DNA of 64,000 bases from Lamellibrachia columna (Eukaryota; Annelida; Polychaeta; Sabellida; Siboglinidae). The notes below the pieces were generated by a model. It was not told where the DNA came from. It saw nothing but the letters and a program-made list of their open reading frames with translations, and did not search any database. The DNA lies in NCBI GenBank assembly GCA_963662155.1, contig OY759266.1, forward strand, positions 12,456,835-12,520,834, written 5' to 3'. The number at the start of each line of letters is the position of its first letter. Positions within the stretch are counted from its first letter, which is position 1. This document shows, piece by piece, positions 40,154 to 52,540 of this stretch. The position numbers and the translations under genes are program-made.

Positions 40154-42224
40154 CCCAGCAGGCACACGACGTTGTGGCAACGTTGTAGCAACGTCAGATA
40201 TCAACGTTGTGATGACGCGAATTATTGGTCGATATGAAAGTTGAGTCGACGTCGGATATCAACGTTGTTTCAACGTTGTTTCAACGTCAGGTAGCAACGT
40301 TGTAACAACGTTACAAACTGACTAGATTTCAACGTCCTTAGTAACGTTGATTTTGTAATTGAAACAATGCTGACTGATCTGTCAGCATTGTTTCAACTTC
40401 AATGATACAAAGACACAAAAATATCGGTGAGTCCTATATGTTTATTATTGATGATGTAACAGAAAATGCACTTTAGACTACTATATGTGTCTGATTAGGC
40501 AGTGTCGGTGGGTTGTTTGGTTGTGCTGGCTGTTCTTCCACTTCCCCCACTCCTCTCTGGCGCATACTTCAGGGTGGCGGCAACAGCTGTGTTTACTTAC
40601 ATCAGACTCGGCCGGTGCTGCCATTCACTGACTTCATATAACACTAGCTGAAAGGGAATGCATATACGTAAGTTGTATTATATGATTATGTGATATCCCG
40701 GTAGTTTCTAGTTGGAAACATAAATCACTGAAGAAGCCTTTCTTCTGATAAAAAACGAATTAATTAAATTTAGTTAATTTAGTAAATTCAGTTTATACAT
40801 TGTCGATCTACATAAATGAAAAATACGTTGGTGTCAGTCGTCTGCATGTGCTAAACAAATAACGAACATTAATTACGTTCCTTTCATCTCAAACAATGCC
40901 AGCTAGTCCCCTACACTATAACCACAATATGCAACACTGCCTAAATATGGCTACAATGCAGGTACTCTAAAATGGCTGAGAGAGCAAGACACAATAGTCA
41001 ATACCAAGTAGCCACGGCCCACGGAATTGGGCGCTTCCCGAAGTTAGGACACGCAACTGCCAACTAATAGTATAATTTATATAATGCAAGTATTGATAAC
41101 GAATTAAACAACCACGATATGCAGCTCAGAACACTAAAATAAATGAAGATTTCACACAATATATATATATATATATACAATATATAGATACATATTATAA
41201 TAATTATAATAATATATAATTTTGTTTGTATTCTTGTAAATTACTCGCAACAAATAAACATATAGTGACAGCTAGTACTGATCGACGAGTACGGAACCTT
41301 CGGACTAAGCCTAAGGCTAAGTCTAAATCTGCTTCCCGCGTGGTGCATTACCGCGCGGGAAAAATTCCCTTGCATGATATGCGAAATTTAATACAAGTAA
41401 TAAATCACAAGGCTACGGCGCACGTCAGATATCGGTGCTCTGGCCTCCCTCGGTCCGAGCACTGAAAAATGACCTCCCGCGAGTGCGGGCCATCTGCGGC
41501 TGGGAAGCGGGCAGTTGTCGGCAAGTGCGCGCCGAGCGCTGCCGCGCTGATACCCGCCCTCGGGCCGATGACTGCGTTAAACCTAAATTGGTTGCTTGTT
41601 TGAATCAAACAGGCAAAGTTGTGCGATCACAAATCCAGTCACAGGAAGCATGCTGTACGTTGCTGTTCAACTAATGATCGTAGAAACTTTCATCTTTAGT
41701 ATACCTACCTAAATTCGACATCTTAACCACGTCAAACTTCGACGTTGTTACGACGAAGGTTGATCGACGTTATAATTATTGACGACGTTATAATTATGCG
41801 TGTATATGTTGTCCACTAATGTGCATTGCGTACCGACCTAAATTCGACGTCGAATCAATGTCAAACTTCGACGTTGTTACGACGGAGGTTAATCGACGTT
41901 ACATTGACGTTGCGTGTAAGTTGTCCAGTTACATACGTTGTGTACCGACCTAAATTCGACGTGCTAACAACGTCAAACTTCGGCGTTGTTACAACGGAGG
42001 TGGATTGACGTTACATCGACGTGGCGTGTATGTTGTCCATTTATGTACGTTGCTTACCGACCTACATTCGACGTCCAAACAACGTCAAACTTCGACGTCG
42101 GTACGACGGGGGGGGGGGGGGGGGGGTTGATCGACGTTGCATAAACGTTGCATATGTTGTCCGACGTCGGGACTTTTTTGCAACTTATTTTCGCCGTCGA
42201 AACGACGTCGGTGTGCCTGCTGGG
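40154..42224. mobile_element. 2.07-kb TIR element with ACGT-rich arms
   Basis: It begins CCCAGCAGGCACACGACGT and ends in the inverted ACGTCGGTGTGCCTGCTGGG. The left arm (to about 40350) is packed with CAACGTTG and CAACGTC motifs; the right arm holds about four copies of a 112-bp repeat. The centre has a GC-rich segment near 41320-41580 with short palindromes (CCCGCGAGTGCGGG). No transposase is recognisable. Target duplication unclear, superfamily unassigned. Confidence 0.8.
41702..42165. repeat. ~112-bp tandem repeat in right arm of TIR element
   Basis: Starts of TACCGACCTAAATTCGACGT-like units at 41702, 41831, 41943 and 42056. Each unit also carries CGTCAAACTTCGACGTTG and a GTATGTTGTCC-like end. 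A G-run interrupts the last unit. Confidence 0.85.
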
Positions 42225-42644
42225 GAGGTAGTGGTGAGTTTAGAGGTCAAGATCACCATCCCATCAGGCGCACTGAGCTGAACTCATAATATTGCAACAG
42301 GAGGTAAACCGCATAGAGCATAATTTTTCATTACTTCGTGACCCCCAATGTGCATTTTTAATTATATTGCTTTGTTTGGTGTGTGGAAACAACAATGATA
42401 TTTTTGTGTACACCTAACTTGCATTAATATATCTTCGTGCGCGAGTTCTAATCGCGATACAATAAAAAGTGTGGTGCGCGGAAGGCTACCATGAAAGGTC
42501 AATTGATGGCGTTCAGTGTCGTATTGAGTCGTGTGAAATACTAGCTGCTCCCAGCCGCTGCGGTTGTGGCTGATCAAAAGGAGTGTTTGACATGTTTATG
42601 GTGCTCTGCTTGTCGGCGCATTCTAATCGTACAGCCGAGCCGGT
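42225..42644. other. short intergenic stretch
   Basis: No feature recognised apart from a possible upstream leader of the candidate exon at 42645. Confidence 0.4.
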
Positions 42645-42674
42645 ATGGAGTACTTCTGTGGCTCAGTTTTCTGG
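42645..42674 (+). CDS. candidate first coding exon, unidentified gene
   Basis: ATGGAGTACTTCTGTGGC starts MEYFCGSVFW, followed by a strong donor TGG|GTAAGT in phase 0. An alternative start upstream in another frame (MVLCLSAHS..., 42594) would use the same donor. It is compatible in phase with the exon at 46449, but nothing else ties them together. Confidence 0.3.
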
Positions 42675-42675
42675 G

Positions 42676-45600
42676 TAAGTACACCACACAGTTATGATAA
42701 TCACGTCGTTTGATTACTCGATAATATTCTCTCGGCGGAATAGATTTGTAAGTTGATTTGTAAGTTAGTTTTGGAAGTTGTCAGTGGCGCGATAAGGGCA
42801 GCATGAACAGGGCACCCTGTCTGGGTTGTCGGCGTCTCGGCTCTCTCACCTCTGTGACAAAATGTTGACGCGCAGTCACAATTACCCCGTTGCTTACGCA
42901 TGTTCTACCAGTGTCTCGTCGTAGAACTTGGTGCCCACACGTGCTGCATGCGTGACGGTTTCGAGCTCCGAGTGCACGGCGAAGACTAAAACTTTTAGTG
43001 CTTTCCGCTTGGGCCAGAGTTGTAGTCGTAGATCTGACATTCTTAACATGACCAAACATATTCAGTAATTTTTTTATCAATCTATGTTTATGAAAGTAGT
43101 ACCTGTTGTCTCTTGACTACACACATATACCTGTGTTTCTACCGAAATAATAGCTAACAATAAACTTGGTAGCATATTCACATCGTCAATCGATCCGCCG
43201 TCCATTCGTCACGGCCTCAGGCTCAGCCCAGGCTCAGGCCTCAGGCGCAGCTGTCAAACAGGATGTTCCTGCAATTCTCCGCATACATCTGTTGCTATTC
43301 ATTAAGCACAGTTAACAATGAATGGATCTGATAGCCTACCTATTCCAGAATAACGTATTTGCAAAAAACTGTGTGAAACCCAAGGAAGTTAATTATCGAG
43401 GGGGAGTCATCACTAGTTATATAATACAGTAATGTAACCAGTCCACAACGCCAACGGTCTGTAGAAGAACAGCAAAACATATCTCACACACATGTATGTG
43501 TATAATGGGCACTCTTCAAAGTGCCAACTACACTAGGCCTAATTAGCTTTGACAATGCTGTGATTCAGCAGTCTGAGACATGCTCACAACTGTTATAAAT
43601 CTAGGCAACTTCTTTCACTCAAGCTAAATAATATATTATTGACAGTAATCGAAAGTCTTAATGATTAATCAGCATGCACAGCATTTATTGTAGTGTGGCT
43701 GAAAACTTCCCAGATGCACTGAGGGGGTGTTGAATGAACATGTCTTCAGGGCTGTAGTACTAGTAGGCAGTGTCTTTTAACAAGGGAACATCTTCTGATT
43801 TCCACCCCATTCCACAGTGAGAATGCCAGAAGGCATCTAAAGACCATAGACATGTTTCCCCTGTGGTGGGTGACAATGTCTGGTTTGACTGAGGCAGTCT
43901 ATACTATATGCTATTTTTTTGCAGGCCACTTGTGTTAGATGTAACTAGCAGTTGACTTGGTGTGTCTTAATAACACAACTAAACAGATTTACTGATTATT
44001 TCAATACAGCTTTTGTCAACGGAATGGCAGTGACATGCAATAACAGGCAGTTGTTCTTGATCTGATGCAAGGCTGCGGTACAGTGTATATATATATCGTC
44101 TGAGATCCGCTATGCCTATGTCAACTGACTTCAACACTTGGAGAGACTTCGTCCTACATTAAAGTCTATTTAAAATTAACACCTAGGCAGGTATTGCCTT
44201 CACCGTAATGATGGAATTCAAGCATGTAGTCATTTAGAATATCGATTCCTGGGATGCCATGCAATGCATTTCAACACGTAGGCACACTCCACCGGTCATG
44301 GTCCAATGCACATGTAGTATTCTCAAAGTCATGCACAATCAGTGTGATGTCTGTACTGATAAGAAGTGGTGTGACATTCCTGTGAAATATATCTTGTCTC
44401 TTCGTGTGAACATTTGTTGACCAAAATCACTCATTTGTTGTAGATCACCATGGCATGTGATGTTTAAAGGTTTGTTGTAAATCATTGTAGGATAACTTAA
44501 TCTGTAATCGACACGGGCATGAGTGGGGGATGAAGACTAATTGTGGGTCAATTCTTGATAAACCTACTTGACAGGCCTTCCCCTAAAGCTATCTAGTACT
44601 GGCTCATTGGGCAGATTCCTGTTTTGTTAAAACTGCTTCTGCAATTAATTTTTTTACTTGTCTTGCTTTAGAATCATTATCCACTATGACGTGTTAGCTT
44701 GTTTCTGTAAACGTGTAATTTAGTTTTCATGAAATCATCGGACAAACTATTAAATTATTTTTGACTGGTCACGATCAACATTCGTTGAAAAAGATGAAAG
44801 TAGTCTGACTTCTAGGCTATATATATTATATTATCACATCTATGACACAACGCTATTCACACTTTCGCTAATTATGATGATCAAAGTTAATTCCTTTGTA
44901 GATTTTAGCAAAAGTATGCACTCTTTTATTAAACTCTCAGTGTGTATAATTACTAAGACTATTCATGCATTCACGCACTACATATTTAAACATCAACGAA
45001 CCAGATTCATGGCTTGCTAAATGAATTACGGAAGCAGCAGTTTTTTATTCTGAATGGTTGGCATTCCATATTGTGAAACACCTAAAGTCTAGCCTTGTGG
45101 TCAACCCCTTCACCTTGTGGTCAACCCCTTCACGTTATGGTCAAGCCCCAAAGCCTCATGGTTAACCCCAGGCTACAGAAAATCACCGACTGGACCATGT
45201 AAATAGTAATTGTCAGTTAATGGGTAGAACTATGAATGGTAGTGACGGGGCAGTGCACACAGTGTGGTGTTAGTCTTGGCAGAAACAATGGTTAGTATCC
45301 CAATCTGCACCTGGCTGGGTGAGACAGCATTCTTCGCATAGTTGTGCATATTTCTGTGGACACTGAATATAGAGTGACAGCAGGTTGACTCTAGAGTGAC
45401 AGCAGGTTGACTGTTGGTGACATGGAACCAACCAACCAGGTTGTTCTCTCAACCTCACACGTCTGTACATGATTTTTGTCAAACAAAATTTATTTTATAT
45501 ACACTGTATATATAGTTATTTTCAAAGATACTCTAAATTGTAATGTCACAATAGATGGCGCAGTAATGCAGGGGCAGGAGGCAGGGTGGCAAAACTGTAT

Positions 45601-46448
45601 TTATAGTACAAACATGTCTATGCTTGTCTTGCAGCATCTGAATAGAATCAATATTTGGTGAAGGACTGAGACACATTCTGTGTGCTTCTGTAGAATGCTG
45701 CCAGTGACAGCCTAGTCAGGCAGGCTGTAGATGGCAGGATGTGGATGGCAGGATGTCACTGTCATGTGGGTGGGCTGATGGATGGGCTAGCTGGTGGGTG
45801 GGTTGGTAGGCCTGTGGGTGAGTTGGTAGGCTGGGGGGGTGGGTGGGTAGGCCAGTGGTTGGGTAGGTAGGCTGGTTGGTAGTCCGGTAGATGGGTTGGT
45901 AGGCTGGTTGATGGGTTGGTGGGCTGGTGGATGGGCTGGTAGGCAGGTGGGTTGGTAGGCTGGTGGGAGGGTTGGCTGGTGGGTAGGTGCACATAGCTAG
46001 GTAGACAAACCATACAGTTTTAGTACGTTTTATTGCTAAGCATTTGTCATGTCTGCTCATTATTTAAAACTAAAAATGGCCAACTGGTTAAATTGAACTA
46101 TAAATAATATAAAGTTCTGTAACATTGTTGCTGTCCCACTTTGATGCATCACCATGTCCACAAGGTGACAGAAGCCACAGGTGGCATGCTTGTCACCAAT
46201 AATTCCAGTCACCAGTCTGCAGTGTAAGAGTGATGACACCCAGCAGTCTGTAATGGATTAGTTTTCTAGAAAAAAAACCACCAACCTCCCAAGTGCTGAC
46301 TTGTCAAGCAAACAAAATATTGCTACTGGTATTTGGAATGTTTACATGGGAAGTTGAGACTTTTCTAAGCTGTGGGGAACTGTGGGTTTTGCAAATTCTG
46401 AAACCCGTAGCCATGCATATTTTACGTGGGTGTTTTTACTGTGTTCAG
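42676..46448. other. candidate intron / unassigned region
   Basis: 3.8 kb without a convincing exon. It contains a 21-bp tandem repeat (CCTTGTGGTCAACCCCTTCA, about 45092-45170), a 24-bp duplication near 45375 and a G/T-rich minisatellite at 45764-45988. Confidence 0.5.
45764..45988. repeat. GGTWGGYTGGTRGG minisatellite
   Basis: Degenerate tandem units of GGTTGGTAGGCTGGTGG type. Minus-strand ORFs made of PT(H/N)QP repeats are products of the repeat, not genes. The G-runs on the plus strand could form quadruplexes. Confidence 0.85.
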
Positions 46449-46570
46449 TCCTATGTGTGGGGCCAGATTGTTGTGACACATCTGATTCAGTTGGTAGACT
46501 GCTCTGTTGGTGGCATTGTCTCGAGACATTACTTTTACACATACTGTACCAGCTTGTACTGCCTGAAGTT
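46449..46570 (+). CDS. internal exon of unidentified gene
   Basis: A strong acceptor (TTTTTACTGTGTTCAG) and strong donor (GTAAGT) flank a 122-bp exon, open in frame 1: SYVWGQIVVTHLIQLVDCSV followed by GGIVSRHYFYTYCTSLYCLK. Hydrophobic, Cys/Tyr-rich. Phase 0 in, phase 2 out. I do not recognise the family. Confidence 0.5.
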
Positions 46571-46709
46571 GTAAGTATATTACTAATTAACTTAAATGGA
46601 TTTATTTAAAGTGATACACAGATTTTGTATGCTGTCCTTAATTTTATTCTCACCAAAAGTACAGTTTTAATATTATAAGGCACTAGAAGTTAGTAGTCAG
46701 AACCCTTAT

Positions 46710-47497
46710 GAACAGGTATGATATAACTTCTTAGGAAGGGGACAAGAAGGAAGAGGAAGAATACTTAAAAGGAGCCCTTAGAAGGTTCGGCTATCTGTCC
46801 TAGGCCTTGAAAAGGGTCATGGAAAACAAGAGAACAACCGCAGACAAAAAAAAGGACAAGAACTACAAAAACCAGGTTGTCATCCCATATGTAGAAAGTG
46901 TCTCAGAGAGGGTTGATTGGGTTCTGAAGAAATACATGCATCCTCACACAACAATGAGACGTCTGTTGGTACACCCAAAGGACAACATAGAACCGGAAGA
47001 ACAGGGTGAACTTGTCTACCAAATACTGTGTATAATTTGTGGTGCAGCCTACATAGGAGAGATAAAGAGATTGTTTAAGACCAGACTATAATATGAACAC
47101 AAGAATGCATAAAAAGAACAATACACAAGGTGCAAAAAGAAGTGGTCACAGTCCACCACCAACAAGTCCACCCTCACAGTCCACCACCAACAAGTCCACC
47201 CTCACAGTCCACCACCAACAAGTCCAGCCCCACAGTCCACCACCAACAAGTCCACCCTCACAGTCCACCACCAACAAGTCCACCCTCACAGTCCACCACC
47301 AACAAGTCCACCCTCACAGTCCACACAACCACCGAAAACCATCTCATAGACTGGGAGGGAGTGAAAGTGGTAGATAGGGAGTCACACACAAGGAGGAGAC
47401 ACGTGAAAGAGGCCATATGGATATGCAAGACCAAGGCAGCGATCAACCAAGATGAGGGCAATTACGAGCTTCCTCATGTGTACGATGGCATCGTCTG
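46710..47497 (+). mobile_element. Penelope-like element, GIY-YIG C-terminal remnant
   Basis: Reading frames on the plus strand give EEEEYLKGALRRFGYLS, QVVIPYVESVSERVDWVLKK, then HPHTTMRRLLVHPKDNIEPE and the GIY-YIG core LVYQILCIICGAAYIGEIKR LFKTRL. After a tandem array it resumes as HLIDWEGVKVVDRESH and REAIW-like KEAIWICKTKAAINQDEGNY to a stop. This is the C-terminal endonuclease region typical of Penelope-like retroelements. A stop at 47089, frameshifts and the inserted array show it is dead. Confidence 0.82.
47147..47325. repeat. 28-bp minisatellite inside Penelope-like ORF
   Basis: About six and a half copies of a unit containing AGTCCACCACCAACAAGTCC and ACCCTCAC. The unit is not a multiple of three, so the frame rotates and the peptide period is 28 residues over three units. 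Confidence 0.9.
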
Positions 47498-48464
47498 ACA
47501 TCATTAGTACTGACGAAATCGCCTTGATAAGACAATGAAAATTTCTACACGGTAAAAACAAGTTTTGGATATGTCAAAATAATCATTTCAACATTATAAT
47601 TTATAATATAATAATTAGTCACCGTTGACTTACTAGTGACTTAGTAGAACTGAAAGATACTTTTACGTAAAAATACACTTAGTATGTTCACTTCATCATG
47701 AATCTGTAATGTATATAACAGTGGAAATATACGTGTGCATCATATTTGAACAATCTGTGGAAATATTATGATGCAGACATTTTTAGTTGGAATGGGGTGG
47801 GGTTTCATGTAATGTTTTTATAAAAATAAAGAGGGTCATTGGTCATTATAACCATTTTCTGGGAAACAGCCCAAATTAACTAGTGGGAATCTGAGAGTGA
47901 TTCCTCATGCTAGTTTTTAGGCAGCACTCCCATGCAAAAAGATAATGATAACTGATCAGAGCTCCATGGCAGAGAGTCTGAAGTTAGCACATCTATGAGA
48001 CTTTATGCAGTCCTACAGATAATCTTTGTCAATAAAACTTATATTTCCTGCATGTAGTTAATTTAAAGATATCTCAGTACTGTGGTAGTACACTTTAAAT
48101 GATAATGAGCTGATAATAATAGGATTATAGTGCCTGAATGCACTTAAAATAAAATGAGCAAATGTTATTTATTTTATTATGTGTTTATAAATTTAAAGTT
48201 TGTTATTATATTTACAGACCGAATTAATGTATGAGCACTGCCACTAAAAGTTGAGTGACATATTGTGTACCATGCTATATTATTTACATAGTAATGTTGA
48301 TTGTTAGTTTATGCTGAATGTTTGTCACAGGATCATTTTTCAGTGCATAGAAAGGTACATGACTTTGTTTTGTGGTGCTTTGAACTGGAACATAACATGT
48401 GTGAATGCTGTGAAATTGTAAACCTGTATATATAGTGTATATATTGTCTACATGAGGTAAACAG
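47498..48464. other. unassigned AT-rich stretch
   Basis: No exon supported. A possible acceptor at 48218 (ATATTTACAG) leads only into TELMYEHCH and a stop. Confidence 0.45.
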
Positions 48465-48510
48465 CCATGAGCTTTTGTGGCAACTGAATAAAAAACTGAC
48501 CCACCAGGCA
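48465..48510 (+). CDS. possible small exon of unidentified gene
   Basis: Encodes HELLWQLNKKLTHQA between GGTAAACAG and the donor GCA|GTGAGT. The single leading base completes the codon left by 46449-46570 (phase 2), and it ends in phase 0, matching 50349. The polypyrimidine tract is weak. Confidence 0.3.
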
Positions 48511-49874
48511 GTGAGTATGATATCTGCCACTGTCACCCCCTTAGCAAGCCCGAATGGGGCGCACTGAGCTCACCTGCAGTGAATCATCAGTGAACATTCT
48601 CCAAGTATTTTCTCGCTGATATTGTCCATTAACCTGTCCAGTGGTGTTCAGAAGCACAAGATATATTTTTAATTTAATGGTCTTGCATGTGTGGAATGCT
48701 ACATTTGTTTTTATTCGTTATAGCCCATGAAATGGGCAATCCAAAATTACCTGGCAAACAGTACATATCTTATAAAATCACACTGCAAATGATTTTGTAA
48801 CAGTCTGCACTCGATTAATTGTCCCCTTATTTATAATCAAATATAAAAGAGTTGTTACCTAAATTTTCACACTTGGTGGCTGAACTTAATCGCTTCAGAA
48901 AGATTTAAGTCAGAATTTTGGCATTTACATTTTTTGGATGAAAGTATGCAATAACTGTATGATTTATGAAATGAACACTTTGTGTTGGGAGTTATTTCGT
49001 CTACGAAGCATGTGTATCTTTATACGTGATGGAATGACGATAGGAATGCCGAGGTTCATATTTTAACTGTATGCTTCTACAATGATGCAACCAGCAATGT
49101 GCGGCATGTCGCGGAGGTGGCACAATGTCTGCGCTTATTCATGCCATTTCACATTACGCTTGTAGAATGCAGCTAAATAGCATTACACAAGAATTTTATG
49201 TTGATGGCTATTTCCGTGTGACTTCTGTGGAATGTTTGTAGAAAATGCTATTGAGTGCAGCTCAGGTTATGTTGTACAAGTCATCGTGTCACATCAAGAC
49301 ATTATCCCTACTTTGTTCAGGACTGTCAGGACGTGACATCGTATAACTCGCATTGTTTTACCAAAAAATCTCAGGTTCGACCACGATGTGGCTTTAGTCG
49401 AAGTCCATGCACATTTCAACATCTGTACTTCAAAACTACTCTACTACTCTTCTACAGGTATCATGCAGCTCTCCTACAGTTCTCGTATACCTAGATGTAA
49501 TCCACTGCCTTTATAGCAAATGTTTTACATAAATTAACATCAAGTGAATAAATTCAGCAGTTATTGATTCTCTCTACACAGACAAGCATATATGGATTCA
49601 AGATGCTAAGATGGTAATATAATTCATGAAGTCCCTACATATCTGGATTTAATATTCTGTAAACTTATCCCGAATATGTCTTAATGTACATTATAGTAAT
49701 TCTAAAGATATAGTAATCATAAAGGACATATTAATTAATGCGATGCCGTTCCCTAATTGATCCCTAATCTCCAACCTTCCGAGAACTGGGTTAGGCTGAC
49801 CTACCTCATCAATCAAGGTACAACCAAGCATCATCAACGGGCCTTGATCTTTACAATGTGGCATATTATTAATT

Positions 49875-49980
49875 TTCAGTGATGGGTAACCATTGCCAGT
49901 TTTCAGTGATGGGTGACCATTGCCAGTTTTCAGTGATGGTGACCATTGCCAGTTTTCAGTGATGGGTGACCATTGCCAGT
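49875..49980. repeat. 27-bp x 4 tandem repeat
   Basis: The unit TTTTCAGTGATGGGTGACCA plus TTGCCAG is repeated four times directly upstream of the CR1-like tail. Confidence 0.9.
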
Positions 49981-49985
49981 TTCAT

Positions 49986-50130
49986 TAAAAACAAGGTTGA
50001 CACATATCTCAGGAGGGCGGGCTATAAGTAGATGAACATTGTTGGACTCTCGATAAGCCAATGGCTTCCTTGTCCACTTGCCATCTGGGCCTTTGGCTTG
50101 GATGGCAAATCTTGTTAAAATCTTGTTAAA
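49986..50130 (+). mobile_element. CR1-like retrotransposon tail
   Basis: It begins within the last RT codons ([13 protein letters not shown], stop) and matches the 3' end of the element at 31437-32569, in opposite orientation. It ends with repeated ATCTTGTTAAA, the 3' terminal motif of the family. Confidence 0.9.
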
Positions 50131-50348
50131 ATGTGTTTTTTTATTGTGTATAAATTGCTACACAGAACTGGTATGAAACTATGAAATGTGTGAAGTCTGT
50201 TTTTAATAGATCTAATGAAGCTATAACAACTAGATATGTCTACTTTGTAATATAAAGTATATTGCACCAACTGTCTGTAGTATGCTACTTCCAGTGAGTC
50301 TGTGATAACGAGGTATTTAGTTAACATATCAGTCTGTTTTGGCTCCAG

Positions 50349-50479
50349 GTCATTGTGACAGCTGTGATGAGTGACACATTGAGTGACATGCAGGGCCACC
50401 AGATACTTATTGGGCAACACTTGGTGTTGCAACATACCCATATATCACTATCAGAACCATGTGCTTCTATGAATGGAAC
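50349..50479 (+). CDS. internal exon of unidentified gene
   Basis: Acceptor TGTTTTGGCTCCAG; donor AAC|GTGATG. Encodes VIVTAVMSDTLSDMQGHQIL followed by IGQHLVLQHTHISLSEPC and SMNG. Phase 0 in, phase 2 out. It has protein-like composition; the family is not recognised. Confidence 0.5.
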
Positions 50480-50717
50480 GTGATGGTTGGGAGTGGTCAC
50501 GGATATGTGACACTTTACCAATTTTAGTAATAATAATAAGTATCAAACCCTTCAAGGCAGTTGTGACATTTCAGCTACATTACTACAGGCTTAGCCTAGT
50601 GCTCTGGTCAACTGTGCCAGTAGCGAAGTAGGGTCATCATGACAACAACCAGAATGGCTCTAACCATCCCAGACCAGGCTGCTGTGGCCTCTTTATAAAT
50701 GCTAAATCAATAACATA

Positions 50718-50818
<101 letters not shown>

Positions 50819-51061
50819 ACATTATAACTGTCAAACAAAAAGATCTTGTGAAGTTGGGCATTGTTTCTGTACCCTGGATGGGTTTTTCCATCGTGTACAT
50901 GTGAAGTGATTTATTTTGTTGTAGTGTAATGCCCATGGTGTGTGAGTTATTTTACTATCTTTGGCATCATCATACTGGAATGATGAATGCATGAACTATT
51001 TGTTGACATATCCAGTAGCAGAAGGCATAATGACTGCTCCCTAACTTACTGTGTGTTCCAG

Positions 51062-51135
51062 ACAACACACCTGTCAACAGCCCCAGCTTCACACACTTAT
51101 AGTTAAGCTGTTTTATCAATATTGCCCTGGCTTGG
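51062..51135 (+). CDS. possible exon of unidentified gene
   Basis: The acceptor GTGTGTTCCAG is good. The donor is either GG|GTGACA at 51136 or AACA|GTCAGT at 51145; both leave phase 1. Encodes QHTCQQPQLHTLIVKLFYQY and CPGL. The entry phase matches 50349-50479. Confidence 0.35.
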
Positions 51136-52382
51136 GTGACAACAGTCAGTGTTCCACTCCACTGCAAGTTATCCCTAACTCTTAAACTCACGATTAGCTG
51201 GAGTGGATTTTAATCATGATAAACTTCTTTGATGACACACAGTCCCACACTGCAATCAGAATGAACCACCCCACCTGCTGTCATGTCATATATATAGAGA
51301 GGTAAGGTGTCTTAAACAAATCCCAGTTTCTCATCAGCGCAGTCATTTAAAAACAGGTGCCATAAAACTGAGAAAAAAATTATTGTCTTCTAAGTATATA
51401 TTTCCAAGAAACACGCGATGAGCAAGATACGAATCATGCCGAATGGCACCTTTTTGTACATTTTTGTGGAGAAGTGCAAGAAATACATTTGGTACGCTTT
51501 CACGCTTCTGAAGGTGTTGATGATTGAGTATATGCCCTTTGATAGTCGCTAACACCTACATCAGCATATTAAAAATCCCAACCCCTCAACCGTCATTTAC
51601 TTTTAGAAAAAGTTCTGATGAGAAACCAGGATTTTTTCTGGCCTAAACAACAGGTCCAACAAATCCTGGTTGACCCAAATGTCTTGTGTCTAAATATATT
51701 TATCATCTTCAAAATGGGTGTAGTTTTGTCACGGACACTAGAATTGGACAGTAGGGTATGGTTAAGAGGTCTACGGGACTTGTTCATCGACCATGCGAAC
51801 ATGACATTGTACATACAGAGTTTGCTGTATCTATATATACCGCCTGCACGCACACATTGTGCTGTGTCAGCTATACCTCTGTCTATGTGTTATCTAGATG
51901 ATCAGGTTGATCACGGAAACAGACCAGTTTCAACAATGCAGATTGTTGTGATATGGGTTTGTTTAGGCTGCACTTGAAACAGCAGCAGTTATTGAACGTG
52001 AGTGATCGTACCTGTCACTGCATCCTGTGGTGTGATTGTCACATGGAGGTGTGGAGATAGGAATCAAGGGAACGGTGAACAGAAAGACAAGTGACATTTG
52101 AAAGTTATGGCTAGACTGTAACTCACTGTCAGTGAGCGTGCAATTATTACCAATATTTCATACAGCTTCTTTGTGTTTGTATGGGAAATCGTAATTGCTT
52201 GCATTCATATAAACATAGATCACTGTTGCCGTTGGATAGTTCTTTACAATGATAGTAGTAAAGAAAATCTTTAAAAAATACACAGTAAACATAACGCTAT
52301 CTATTTCACTTGTGACACTTCAACAAGAGGTGTCATTCTTATTGTACAAGTCCTTTTTGTTGTTGTCCAATGACATTGGCAG

Positions 52383-52430
52383 TTAACGAGATGATGACAC
52401 CTGAGAGCTGTCAAAATGTCATGAACAAAG
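52383..52430 (+). CDS. possible small exon of unidentified gene
   Basis: A pyrimidine-rich acceptor (CTTTTTGTTGTTGTCC...GGCAG) and strong donor AAAG|GTAAAG flank 48 bp encoding NEMMTPESCQNVMNK. Only this frame is open. Phase 1 in and out, matching its neighbours. Confidence 0.35.
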
Positions 52431-52540
52431 GTAAAGTTGGCAGTGAAAAAGTATTAAATTTTTTTACCAAAATAGCATATAATACCCGTGTATACCCGAT
52501 CAAAGTGTGCTCATCCTCCTTGTTCCCTGCTGTACAGGGG

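Noticed and set aside
45716..46060. Pro/Thr-rich minus-strand ORF
   Set aside because: Translation of a GGT/GGC minisatellite.
46168..46236. Possible exon VTEATGGMLVTNNSSHQS
   Set aside because: Its best donor (GTAAGA) gives a phase that creates a stop in the next exon.
49321..49457. Possible exon DCQDVTSYNSHCFTKKSQ between TTTGTTCAG and CTACAG|GTATCA
   Set aside because: Splice sites are fair, but including it is not needed for phase continuity and the peptide looks less protein-like than its neighbours.
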